From Streptomyces pluripotens (GTDB lineage Bacteria; Actinomycetota; Actinomycetes; Streptomycetales; Streptomycetaceae), in the NCBI RefSeq assembly GCF_000802245.2, contig NZ_CP021080.1:4402001-4466000 (forward strand): a DNA stretch of 64,000 bases, in the 5' to 3' direction. The stretch's first letter is position 1; each line of letters begins with the position of its first letter. This document shows positions 38,565 to 47,373 of this stretch, piece by piece. Position numbers and translations under genes: made by a program. A model generated the notes under the pieces. It was given only the letters and a program-made list of their open reading frames with translations, did no database searches and was not told the DNA's origin.

Positions 38565-39773
38565 TCAGAGCCGGTTCGCCGCCCCCGTCGGGGTCGCCCC
38601 CCGGGTGTCCAGCAGCAGCTGAGCCTTCACGGACAGGCCCTGCAGGTCGTAGGTGCGGTGCTGCTGGAGCAGGATCGTCAGGTCGGCGTCGGCTGCCGCC
38701 TCGTACAGGGAGTCCGCGCGCGGTACCGGGCGGTCCAGGACGTTCCACGCGGGGACGTACGGGTCGTGGTAGCTCACGGAGGCGCCCAGCTCCATCAGGC
38801 GGATGGCGATCTCCTGTGCGGGTGCGCCCTGCCGGTCGGCGAGGTCGGGCTTGTAGGTGACGCCGAGGAGGAGGACGCGGGCGCCGCGGGCGGACTTGCC
38901 GTGTTCGTTGAGGAGGGTGGCGGCGCGCTGGACGACGTAGCGGGGCATGCGGTGGTTGACCTGCTGGGCCAGTTCCACCATGCGCAGGGTGCGGGTGGCG
39001 TGCCCGGTCAGGTCCTGCGGGATGCCGTGCCCGCCCACTCCCGGGCCCGGCCGGAAGGCCTGGAAGCCGAAGGGCTTGGTCTCCGCGCAGCGGATGACGT
39101 CCCACAGGTCGACGCCCAGCTCGTGGCAGAGAACGGCCATCTCGTTGACGAGCGCGATGTTGACGTGCCGGTAGTTGGCCTCCAGGAGCTGTACGGTCTC
39201 CGCTTCGCGCAGGCCGCGTGCCCGCACCACCTTGTCGGTGAGTCGGCCGTAGAACGCGGCCGCGGACTCGGTGCAGGCGGGAGTCAGACCGCCGATCACC
39301 TTCGGCGTGTTGGAGGGCGTGTGGTCGCGGTTGCCGGGATCCACCCGGCTGGGGGAGTAGGCCAGGTGGAAGTCGCGGCCCGCGTGCAGACCCGAGCCCT
39401 CTTCCAGTAGGGGGCGCAGGAACTCCTCGGTCGTCCCGGGGAGCACGGGTGACTCCAGGATGACCGTGGTGTGCGGGCGGAGCCGCGGGGCCAGGGCGCG
39501 GGTGGCGGTTTCCACCTGGCCGAGGTCGAGCCCGCCGTCCGCGCCGCGCGGCGTCGGTGCGCAGATCACCGCGGTGCGCACTCGACCGAGCTGGGCCGGA
39601 TCGGTGCCCGGTCGGAAGCCGGCGGAGTGCATACGGCGTAGTTCGGCGGGGCTGAGTGAGCCCGCTTCCGGGCCGGTGGCGTAGCCGATCGTGGGGATGC
39701 CTGCGGCGACGGCGGCCTGGGCGAGCGGCAAGCCGTAGGGGCCGAGTCCGATGACGGCGAGGTCTGCGGGCAT
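38565..39773 (-). CDS. UDP-sugar dehydrogenase-like protein lacking the catalytic Cys
   Basis: A 402-residue protein of the UDP-glucose/GDP-mannose dehydrogenase family. The Rossmann motif is VIGLGPYGLPLA (7-18), SPSRVDPGNRDHTP and EANYRHVNIALVNE follow, and the C-terminal domain includes LLGVTYKPDLAD. The usual nucleophile motif GGHCIPVDP reads GGHGIPQDL, so the catalytic Cys is Gly. It may be inactive, or have an altered reaction. ATG 39773. It stands alone, next to two DnaA boxes. Confidence 0.82.
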   Translation of the reverse strand: MPADLAVIGLGPYGLPLAQAAVAAGIPTIGYATGPEAGSLSPAELRRMHSAGFRPGTDPAQLGRVRTAVICAPTPRGADGGLDLGQVETATRALAPRLRPHTTVILESPVLPGTTEEFLRPLLEEGSGLHAGRDFHLAYSPSRVDPGNRDHTPSNTPKVIGGLTPACTESAAAFYGRLTDKVVRARGLREAETVQLLEANYRHVNIALVNEMAVLCHELGVDLWDVIRCAETKPFGFQAFRPGPGVGGHGIPQDLTGHATRTLRMVELAQQVNHRMPRYVVQRAATLLNEHGKSARGARVLLLGVTYKPDLADRQGAPAQEIAIRLMELGASVSYHDPYVPAWNVLDRPVPRADSLYEAAADADLTILLQQHRTYDLQGLSVKAQLLLDTRGATPTGAANRL

Positions 39774-39823
39774 GGCGTGGCCCGTCCTTCCCAGTAGCCG
39801 AAGTGGCACAGGTGCGCAAACGC

Positions 39824-39832
39824 TGTGGACAA
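39824..39832 (-). promoter_or_regulatory. DnaA box
   Basis: TGTGGACAA on the plus strand equals TTGTCCACA on the minus strand, identical to the Streptomyces DnaA box consensus. It lies in the promoter region of the dehydrogenase-like gene. Confidence 0.7.
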
Positions 39833-39918
39833 GATGAGCGAGCGCACTGTCAGACTAGGAGTAAATATGACCGTTATGCGGGATTCTGTTCGTGTGTCTT
39901 CCGAGGGTTGTGCGCGAG

Positions 39919-39927
39919 TTGTCCACA
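39919..39927 (+). promoter_or_regulatory. DnaA box
   Basis: TTGTCCACA, a perfect Streptomyces DnaA box, 86 bp from and opposite to the one at 39824. It lies upstream of glpD. Confidence 0.7.
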
Positions 39928-40055
39928 GGCTGGAAGCGCGTGGTGGCTGAAGTCGGGCAAGACGGTCAGAATTTGGGCATGAGGAGGGGACGAACCGGGC
40001 TTCGCCCACCGGGTGCGGCCGACGCGAGCGGGTTGTGCGACAGCGGGAGGCAACG

Positions 40056-41762
40056 GTGAGGACAGCGACTCTGGGGCCGGCGCAACGCGTCGAGGCACTG
40101 GCGGCGATGGCGGAGCGCGAGCTGGACGTGCTGGTGGTCGGCGCCGGGGTGGTTGGCGCAGGTACGGCACTGGACGCGGTCACCCGCGGTCTGTCCACTG
40201 GTCTGGTCGAGGCCCGCGACTGGGCGTCCGGCACCTCCAGCCGATCCAGCAAGCTGATCCACGGCGGCCTGCGCTATCTGGAGATGCTCGACTTCGCGCT
40301 GGTCCGCGAGGCTCTCAAGGAACGTGGGCTGCTCCTGGAGCGGCTCGCTCCGCACCTGGTCAAGCCGGTTCCCTTCCTCTATCCGTTGCAGCACAAGGGC
40401 TGGGAGCGCCTGTACGCAGGCTCGGGCGTCGCCTTGTACGACGTGATGTCCATGGCCCGTCGTCACGGCCGGGGGCTGCCCGTGCACCGCCATCTGACCC
40501 GGCGTCACGCCCTGCGCGTGGCACCCTGCCTGAGGAAGGACGCTCTGGTCGGCGCCCTCCAGTACTACGACGCCCAGGTGGACGACGCCCGCTTCGTCAC
40601 CACCTTGGTACGCACGGCGGCTTCCTACGGCGCGAAGGTGGCCAACCGCGCCCGTGTGACCGGGTTCCTGCGGGAGGGCGAGCGCGTCGTCGGTGCCCGG
40701 GTGCAGGACGTCGAGGGCGGTGGCGAGTACGAGGTCCGTGCCCAGCAGGTCGTCAACGCCACCGGCGTGTGGACCGACGACACGCAGGCGATGGTGGGCG
40801 AGCGTGGGCAGTTCCACGTCCGTGCGTCCAAGGGCATCCATCTGGTCGTGCCCAAGGACCGCATCCACTCCAGCACCGGCCTGATCCTGCGCACCGAGAA
40901 GTCCGTCCTCTTCGTCATCCCCTGGGGCCGGCACTGGATCGTCGGCACCACCGACACCGACTGGGACCTCGACAAGGCCCACCCGGCCGCGTCCAGCGCT
41001 GACATCGACTACCTACTCGAACACGTCAACTCGGTGCTCGCCGTACCGCTCGGCCGCGACGACGTACAGGGTGTGTACGCGGGCCTGCGACCGTTGCTCG
41101 CCGGTGAGTCCGACGCCACCAGCAAGCTGTCCCGCGAACACACGGTCGCGCATCCGGCGCCGGGCCTGGTGGTCGTCGCGGGCGGCAAGTACACGACCTA
41201 CCGGGTGATGGCGAAGGATGCTGTCGATGAGGCGGTGCACGGCCTTGACATGCGCGTCGCCGACTGCGTCACGGACGACACTCCGTTGCTGGGTGCGGAG
41301 GGCTACCAGGCGCTGTGGAACGCGCGGGCGCGGATCGCCGCCCGGACCGGACTGCACGCGGTCCGCGTGGAACACCTGCTGAATCGGTACGGCTCCGGGA
41401 TCGAGGAACTCCTGGAGCTCATTGCCGCAGATCCCGCGCTCGGCGAGCCGCTACCGGGCGCCGACGACTATCTGCGTGCCGAGGTGGTGTACGCCGCTTC
41501 GCACGAGGGGGCCCGGCACCTGGACGACGTTCTCACCCGCCGCACGCGCATCTCCATCGAGACCTTCGACCGGGGCACGCGCAGCGCCCGCGAGGCGGCC
41601 GCATTGATGGCACCGGTCCTCGGCTGGGACAAGGACCAGATCCAGCGCGAGGTCGAACACTACGAGAAGCAGGTCGAAGCCGAGCGGGAGTCCCAACTCC
41701 AGCCGGACGACCAGACGGCGGATGCGGCGCGGCTGGGGGCGCCGGACATCGTGCCGCTCTAG
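40056..41762 (+). CDS. glpD: Glycerol-3-phosphate dehydrogenase (FAD, aerobic)
   Basis: A 568-residue membrane-associated flavoenzyme oxidising glycerol-3-phosphate to dihydroxyacetone phosphate with electrons to quinones. The FAD motif is VVGAGVVGAGTALDA, SRSSKLIHGGLRYLE is the family signature, and the C-terminal DAO-C domain starts near residue 395. GTG 40056 has GGGAGG at good spacing; the frame could start at 40035. The C-terminal 30 residues are charged. No glpF or glpK is adjacent. Confidence 0.94.
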   Translation: MRTATLGPAQRVEALAAMAERELDVLVVGAGVVGAGTALDAVTRGLSTGLVEARDWASGTSSRSSKLIHGGLRYLEMLDFALVREALKERGLLLERLAPHLVKPVPFLYPLQHKGWERLYAGSGVALYDVMSMARRHGRGLPVHRHLTRRHALRVAPCLRKDALVGALQYYDAQVDDARFVTTLVRTAASYGAKVANRARVTGFLREGERVVGARVQDVEGGGEYEVRAQQVVNATGVWTDDTQAMVGERGQFHVRASKGIHLVVPKDRIHSSTGLILRTEKSVLFVIPWGRHWIVGTTDTDWDLDKAHPAASSADIDYLLEHVNSVLAVPLGRDDVQGVYAGLRPLLAGESDATSKLSREHTVAHPAPGLVVVAGGKYTTYRVMAKDAVDEAVHGLDMRVADCVTDDTPLLGAEGYQALWNARARIAARTGLHAVRVEHLLNRYGSGIEELLELIAADPALGEPLPGADDYLRAEVVYAASHEGARHLDDVLTRRTRISIETFDRGTRSAREAAALMAPVLGWDKDQIQREVEHYEKQVEAERESQLQPDDQTADAARLGAPDIVPL

Positions 41763-42329
41763 GCGCGCCAGCGCGAGTGGGCGGGTAACCAGCTCCCCAC
41801 CAGGCAATGTTGGTCCCGTCGCGACGCCCGGCGCACGATGCCCACCGCACCGCCCGAAGACCCACGCACGTCCAGTATGAGGGCTTCCGGCTGGCATTCC
41901 CCCAGCCAACGGCCGGGGACCCGGAGCACGTACTGGATGGCGCCTTCTGGCGGGCGAACGCCGCCTGCCGCGGCATCAGGCCCCTGGAAAGGCCGAGTTC
42001 GAGGCAGTGGCCGGAGGGCTGTGACCATAGGACGCCGTCGGCGCATCGGTGGCCGGTATGCGGACCCCGGCCGATGAGGTCCGTTCGGGCGGGAGCGGCA
42101 GGGAGGGGTGCGGTGGCACTGCCGGCACCGCAACGGGCCACACCGTCGGGGGAGTCGGTCTTCTGCTCGCTCCGCTCTTGCGCCCCGTCGCAGCGGTAAG
42201 CGGAACATCCGCTTCAGATGCGTTCCGCTGTTGCGCGGCGGGCCGCGGTCAATGGCACCCTGGGCGTCCGGCGCTTGCCGGGTGAGAGACAATGGAGGCT
42301 CTGTCAGGGCGGGTTGTATGAGGGGACGC
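41763..42329. other. Intergenic region before the kinase cluster
   Basis: About 570 bp. The 41801-41898 part is a copy of an intergenic repeat. A minus-strand frame ending at 41759 (about 89 codons from 42028) reads through the repeat, but I cannot support it as a gene. GACAAT at about 42290 is a possible -10 for the first kinase gene. Confidence 0.5.
41801..41898 (-). repeat. Diverged intergenic repeat, copy A
   Basis: About 98 bp that, on the minus strand, align with plus-strand 63152-63247 at roughly 75-80 % identity by eye. The best-conserved part reads CGGGCGTCGCGACGGG in both. Both copies lie between genes. Confidence 0.65.
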
Positions 42330-44348
42330 ATGTCGGAGGCGGAGCGGGCGGGGACATCCCGTCAGGAGACTCGTCAGGACAACAGCGAGCGGCGCCTCCT
42401 CGCCGGGCGGTACCGGCTGGGAGGTGTGCTGGGCCGCGGCGGTATGGGGACGGTCTGGCGGGCCGAGGACGAGACGCTGGGCCGGACGGTCGCCGTCAAG
42501 GAGCTGCGGTTCCCGTCGAACATCGACGACGAGGAGAAGCGGCGCCTGATCACACGCACCCTGCGTGAGGCCAAGGCGATCGCCCGGATCCGCAACAACA
42601 GCGCGGTGACGGTCTTCGACGTGGTCGACGAGGACGACCGGCCCTGGATCGTCATGGAGTTGGTGGAGGGGAAGTCGCTCGCCGAGGCGATCCGCGAGGA
42701 CGGCCTGCTGAAGCCCAGGCGCGCCGCCGAAGTGGGACTCGCCATTCTCGACGTGCTGCGCTCCGCGCACCGCGAGGGCATCCTGCACCGGGACGTGAAG
42801 CCGTCCAACGTGCTCATCGCAGAGGACGGCCGGGTCGTGCTCACCGACTTCGGCATCGCGCAGGTCGAGGGCGACCCGTCCATCACCTCGACCGGCATGC
42901 TCGTCGGTGCTCCCTCCTACATCTCCCCCGAACGCGCCCGCGGCCACAAGCCCGGTCCGGCGGCCGACCTGTGGTCACTCGGCGGTCTGCTGTACGCGGC
43001 CGTCGAAGGCGCGCCGCCGTATGACAAGGGTTCGGCGATCGCCACGCTCACCGCGGTGATGACCGAGCCGCTGGAGGAGCCCAAGCACGCGGGCCCGCTC
43101 AAGGACGTCATCTACGGCCTGCTCACCAAGGACCCCACCAAGCGGCTCGACGACGCCGGGGCCCGGGCCATGCTCAACGCGGTGGTCCACGCACCCGAAC
43201 CGGAACCGCAGGACGCCACCCGGGTGGTGCCGCTGCCCGCCCTGCCGGACGCCGCCGAGGGAAGGACGGCCGAGCAGACCGCCCAGAAGCGCGGCGGGGA
43301 GCCGCGTCCGGTCCGTCCTGCGGCCGGCGCGGCCACGTCCTCGGTGCGGACGCAGGGCGGGGCCGGCACGACCGCGGCGGGTGCCGCCGGCCCGGCCGAC
43401 GACGGAGCGCGACCCGCCCCCACGTCGGGACGGCCGGGCGCGGGATCCGCGACGAGACCGGTCGGTCCGGCATCCGGGTCCGTCGCGGCACCCGACCCCG
43501 GCCCGTCCAAGGCGAGTTCGGGCTGGCCGGTGGTGCCGCCGCCGGAACTGGATCTGCCGCCACGACCGGCGCCGAGGGCCCCGCTGACCGACGTGGTGTC
43601 CAAGCGCACGCTGGCGATCGTCTCGGTGGTGGTCGTCCTCGCGGTGCTTGGGGCCGTTCTGGTCATCGTGCTGGGCGGTGGCAAGGGCACCAGCGGCAAG
43701 AGCGGCAGGAACGGTGGGGCCGGGGCGGCGGCCAGCGCCGGTGCATCCACCAAGCGGGACGAGAGCACGCCCGGCGCGGGCAGCGGTGCACAGGCCGACG
43801 GAGCGGGTTCGACGTCCGCGAGCACCGGCTCGGCGTCGGACGCTGCGATGGACGTCAGCGCGAGCGGGTCCGCTGACGCGTCCAGCACGCCCGGTTCCAA
43901 GGGTTCCGGCGGCGCGCCGGTGGTGTCGACCCGCCAGGGCAGCCAGGGGTACTCGATCGGGTTGCCCGAGGGGTGGAAGTACCAGGCCACCGACGGTGGA
44001 GGGGACCGCTACACCGGGCCCGCGGGGCAGAAGCTGCTCATCGGCTGGACCAGTACGCCCAAGGACGACCCGGTGGCGGACTGGCAGAACCAGGAGCGCG
44101 GCATGGTGCGCGCCCAGTACAAGAAGGTCCGCATAGAGAAGGTGGACTACCGCGGCTGGAACACGGCCGACTGGGAGTTCACTTACGTCGACGGCGGCAC
44201 CAAGTACCGCACCATCGACCGGGGGTTCGTGGTCGGCGGCCGGTACGGGTACGCGTTGATGTACACGGCGAAGGCCGCCAACTGGGACACCGCACTGCGC
44301 AAGGACTCCTGGAAGACCCTGCAGACGTCCTTCGAACCCAAGTCATAG
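42330..44348 (+). CDS. Membrane Ser/Thr protein kinase, first of the cluster
   Basis: A 672-residue Hanks-type kinase. Gly-loop GRGGMGTVW, catalytic Lys57, HRDVKPSN with Asp155, DFG 173-175 and the APE position SPE at 199-201 are all present. A Pro/Ala-rich linker leads to a single helix (about 427-450) and an extracellular Ser/Gly spacer. The C-terminal domain (about 530-672) begins YSIGLPEGWKYQ and has a counterpart in three other proteins of the cluster. ATG 42330 follows GAGGGG; ATG 42318 is an alternative. It resembles the first of the kinases in S. coelicolor SCO4775-4779. Confidence 0.92.
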   Translation: MSEAERAGTSRQETRQDNSERRLLAGRYRLGGVLGRGGMGTVWRAEDETLGRTVAVKELRFPSNIDDEEKRRLITRTLREAKAIARIRNNSAVTVFDVVDEDDRPWIVMELVEGKSLAEAIREDGLLKPRRAAEVGLAILDVLRSAHREGILHRDVKPSNVLIAEDGRVVLTDFGIAQVEGDPSITSTGMLVGAPSYISPERARGHKPGPAADLWSLGGLLYAAVEGAPPYDKGSAIATLTAVMTEPLEEPKHAGPLKDVIYGLLTKDPTKRLDDAGARAMLNAVVHAPEPEPQDATRVVPLPALPDAAEGRTAEQTAQKRGGEPRPVRPAAGAATSSVRTQGGAGTTAAGAAGPADDGARPAPTSGRPGAGSATRPVGPASGSVAAPDPGPSKASSGWPVVPPPELDLPPRPAPRAPLTDVVSKRTLAIVSVVVVLAVLGAVLVIVLGGGKGTSGKSGRNGGAGAAASAGASTKRDESTPGAGSGAQADGAGSTSASTGSASDAAMDVSASGSADASSTPGSKGSGGAPVVSTRQGSQGYSIGLPEGWKYQATDGGGDRYTGPAGQKLLIGWTSTPKDDPVADWQNQERGMVRAQYKKVRIEKVDYRGWNTADWEFTYVDGGTKYRTIDRGFVVGGRYGYALMYTAKAANWDTALRKDSWKTLQTSFEPKS

Positions 44349-44511
44349 ACCGCGGAAGCCTGTTTGACGCGTGAGAATCCGTCATCCTTTCAATGCGGAC
44401 TGCCTTCGGCCCGTATCGTGAATGGTTGCGGACCGCACGCAGCCGCAGCTACGTGCGAAACGGGTCGTGGGGCGAACGGATGTGACCGGGCAGGCGGCCG
44501 GGGGAGGCAGC

Positions 44512-47199
44512 GTGGACGACTACGCGGGACGGGTGCTCGCCGACCGCTACCGCCTGCCGCAGCCACCCTCCGACGAGTACGAACTCACCGAGACGCGCGC
44601 CTTCGACACCTACAGCGGCCAGGAAGTGCTCGTCCGTCAGGTGGCGTTGCCCGAGGTCGTCGAGGCCGAGGTGCTCGACGCCGAGGGTCTGCCCGAAGGG
44701 TTCACCGCGCGTGCGCGCGGGGCACGACCGGCGGCGCCACGGACTGCGACGCGACGGCCCGCCGACCCCGTGGTGCGGCGCGCCATCGAAGCCGCCCAGG
44801 CAGCGGCCAGCATCCCCGACCATCCACGCCTGGACCAGGTCTTCGACGTGTTCGCCGAGGGCGGTTCCCTCTGGATCGTCAGCGAGCTGGTGACCGCTCG
44901 CCCGTTGGCCGAGCTGCTCGCCGAGCGGCCGCTGACGCCCTACCGGGCGGCCGAGGTGGCCTCCGATGTGCTCATGGCGCTGCGGGTACTGCACGCCCAC
45001 GGCTGGGTGCACCGCAACGTCACCGGCCGCACCGTCCTGGTCTGCGACGACGGCCGGGTGATGCTCACCGGCCTGGCAGTCGGCGCGGCGGAGGAGGCGC
45101 TCTGCGGATACGACCCGGTGCCGGTCCGTCAGGAGCTGCCGGATCCGGCGGAAGACGGCGCGGGGACGTCGGGGGTCGTCCCTGCTGCGGGTGCAGGCAC
45201 CGGCGACGGTCCCGCACTGCCCGCGCAGACCGGGCCCTCGGGGAGCAGCCGCGCTCCGGAGGACGCTTCCGGACGCTCCGGCCCGACCGGCCCGACCGGC
45301 CCGGCTGGTTCCGGCGGCCGAACGGACGTGACCGCGCACGGGGGTGGTGTTCCGTCCGCGGACGCCGGCCCCGAGACCGCGCGCCGGGCTGCCATCCAGG
45401 CGCGGGCGGCCGGACGGCCGGCGGTTCACACGGCGAACGGTGCTCCCCGGGAGAACCACGCGCCCAGTCCGGCCGGACAACGGGCTATGGACGAGGGTGC
45501 AGACGTCCGTGCGGCTCGGGCCGGGGCCATCGCCGCGTACCGCGCGGGTGCCCGTGCCGCCGCCCGGGTGGCCCAGCAAGACGGCCTCGTAGCCCTGCCC
45601 GGGGCACGCCCGGCCGCTGAGGGCGGCGCGGGCGCCGACCCGCTCGGCGGTGCGGCACAGACACCGTTCCCCGCGGGGCCGGGCGGCCCGACGCCTCCCG
45701 GGCGGGCGGCTGACCACGAGGCGGTGCAGGGCGCACCGTGGCACGGCGCCTCACCGCGTTCCGCGCCCGGAGGTACGTCCCCCTCCCTGGGCAGGGCCGC
45801 CCCCGCCCCGAGGACCGCTGCCCTACAGCCCCAGGCTCCCGAGCCCTCCGTGCTCCCCGCACAGTCGCCCGCGGGCTGGGACGACCAAGGCGCGGGAAAC
45901 GGCGTGCGCCGAGGCCCCGCGACCGCGCTCGCTGCCGAGCGAGCACGGCAGATGCGGATGACCGTCGTGGGACCGGTGACCGAGCGGTGGGCGCCGGAGC
46001 AGGCCGGGCCGGTGCACGAGAACTGGCAACTCGCGGCCCCGGTCGGCCCGGTCACCGACCTGTGGGCACTGGGCGCGCTGCTGTTCCGGGCGGTACAGGG
46101 GCACGCGCCGTACCCGGAGGAGTCGACGGCCGAACTGGTGCAACTGGTGTGCGCCGAGCCCCCCGCGTTCGCCGAGGAATGCGGTCCGCTCCGCCCGGTC
46201 GTGGAGTCGCTGCTCCGTCAGGACCCCACGGAACGGCCTGACGTCGAGGAACTGAGCGGCTGGCTGCGCTCACTGGTGCGGTCCGCGCCCGAACCGGAAG
46301 CCGGCACTCACGTCGTCCCCGTCCCGCCGGCCGCCCCGAACCGGCTGCCGATCGTTCGACGCCGCGGCGAGCTGGTGCGGCGGCGCCGTGCCGGGCTGCC
46401 CGCGGCCCATCCCCACGGCCGGCACAAGCGGGCCCGGGAGGACCGGCACAACAGCGTCCAGGAGGAAGGAGGTTCGCCACGTCGACTCGGCCGGCTCCTG
46501 CTCCTGCTGATCCTGCTCCTGCTGGCCGCAGCGATTTCCTTCGCCATGCTGTTCCTGCCCAAGCGGCAGGGGAACGGCGCCGCGGCAAACGGCGCTGCGG
46601 CAGGCGACCGTACCGGCGTGGCAGGGCAGGCGAGTTCCGCCCCCGCACACTCGCCGGAACCGTCGTCCGGGCAGAGCACGCCGGGGGGCGACTCCACTGA
46701 GTCGGCACCGGCCACCGAGACGCAGACCGGAGGCGACCCCGTCATCGCCGACGGCTTCACCTTGCGCAAGGATCCCGGCGGCTTCCAGGTCGCCGTCGCC
46801 AAGGGCTGGGTCCGCAGGCCGAAGAACGGCAGTGGTCAGGTGGTCTTCACGCACGGGAACTTCGAACTGATCGTCGTGGCAGGGCGGGACGACGCGTCGA
46901 GCTACGGCAGCGACCCGATGGCCTACCAGCGGGACAAGGAGCGCGAACTCCAGCCGTACCGGGACTCCAGTTGGGCCACCGCCACCGGCCTGCGCACCAT
47001 TGAGGTGGGCGGACGGACCATGGCTGAGGGGCAGTTCACCTGGTCGGACGGCCGGGGACACAACCTCTTCGTGCGCAACATGGCGATCCTGCTCGACGGC
47101 CGCTACCACATCCTCCAAGTCCGGGGCCCCGAGGCCGATCGTGACGAGGTGACGAGGTTGTACGAGCAGGCCACGGCGACGTACCGTTTCACCCGTTGA
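44512..47199 (+). CDS. Membrane pseudokinase of the kinase cluster
   Basis: An 895-residue protein with kinase-fold sequence but dead catalytic motifs. There is no glycine loop and the VAIK lysine segment reads VLVRQVALPE. HRD is HRN (VHRNVTGRT) and DFG is replaced by TGL. The kinase-like region is split by a long Pro/Ala/Gly insert (about 200-480) before VTDLWALGALLFRAVQGHAP. A helix (about 658-685) and extracellular domain FQVAVAKGWVRRPK follow. GTG 44512 has GGGGGAGG, though frames extend to 44422. Likely a scaffold or allosteric partner of the neighbouring kinases. Confidence 0.9.
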   Translation: MDDYAGRVLADRYRLPQPPSDEYELTETRAFDTYSGQEVLVRQVALPEVVEAEVLDAEGLPEGFTARARGARPAAPRTATRRPADPVVRRAIEAAQAAASIPDHPRLDQVFDVFAEGGSLWIVSELVTARPLAELLAERPLTPYRAAEVASDVLMALRVLHAHGWVHRNVTGRTVLVCDDGRVMLTGLAVGAAEEALCGYDPVPVRQELPDPAEDGAGTSGVVPAAGAGTGDGPALPAQTGPSGSSRAPEDASGRSGPTGPTGPAGSGGRTDVTAHGGGVPSADAGPETARRAAIQARAAGRPAVHTANGAPRENHAPSPAGQRAMDEGADVRAARAGAIAAYRAGARAAARVAQQDGLVALPGARPAAEGGAGADPLGGAAQTPFPAGPGGPTPPGRAADHEAVQGAPWHGASPRSAPGGTSPSLGRAAPAPRTAALQPQAPEPSVLPAQSPAGWDDQGAGNGVRRGPATALAAERARQMRMTVVGPVTERWAPEQAGPVHENWQLAAPVGPVTDLWALGALLFRAVQGHAPYPEESTAELVQLVCAEPPAFAEECGPLRPVVESLLRQDPTERPDVEELSGWLRSLVRSAPEPEAGTHVVPVPPAAPNRLPIVRRRGELVRRRRAGLPAAHPHGRHKRAREDRHNSVQEEGGSPRRLGRLLLLLILLLLAAAISFAMLFLPKRQGNGAAANGAAAGDRTGVAGQASSAPAHSPEPSSGQSTPGGDSTESAPATETQTGGDPVIADGFTLRKDPGGFQVAVAKGWVRRPKNGSGQVVFTHGNFELIVVAGRDDASSYGSDPMAYQRDKERELQPYRDSSWATATGLRTIEVGGRTMAEGQFTWSDGRGHNLFVRNMAILLDGRYHILQVRGPEADRDEVTRLYEQATATYRFTR

Positions 47200-47373
47200 G
47201 CGTCGCGCATACCCGAAAGGGCGCTCGGTACACCTGCTGGGCCGTGCGGGAGCAGGTTCCCGTTCGCGCGCTTGAGCGTCAACCGTCACAGTGCTGTCAC
47301 CTTGGTACCCCGCTGGTTCCCTGATGGCAGGCCGGTCCTTAGTCTGGCCCTGACAAGAGCATTGCGGGGCAAC

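Noticed and set aside
39774..40055. A secondary replication origin
   Set aside because: Only two DnaA boxes, no AT-rich unwinding region or dnaA/dnaN genes.
41759..42028. Minus-strand frame of about 89 codons downstream of glpD
   Set aside because: The frame coincides with the intergenic repeat and is not kept in the second copy; no ribosome binding site.
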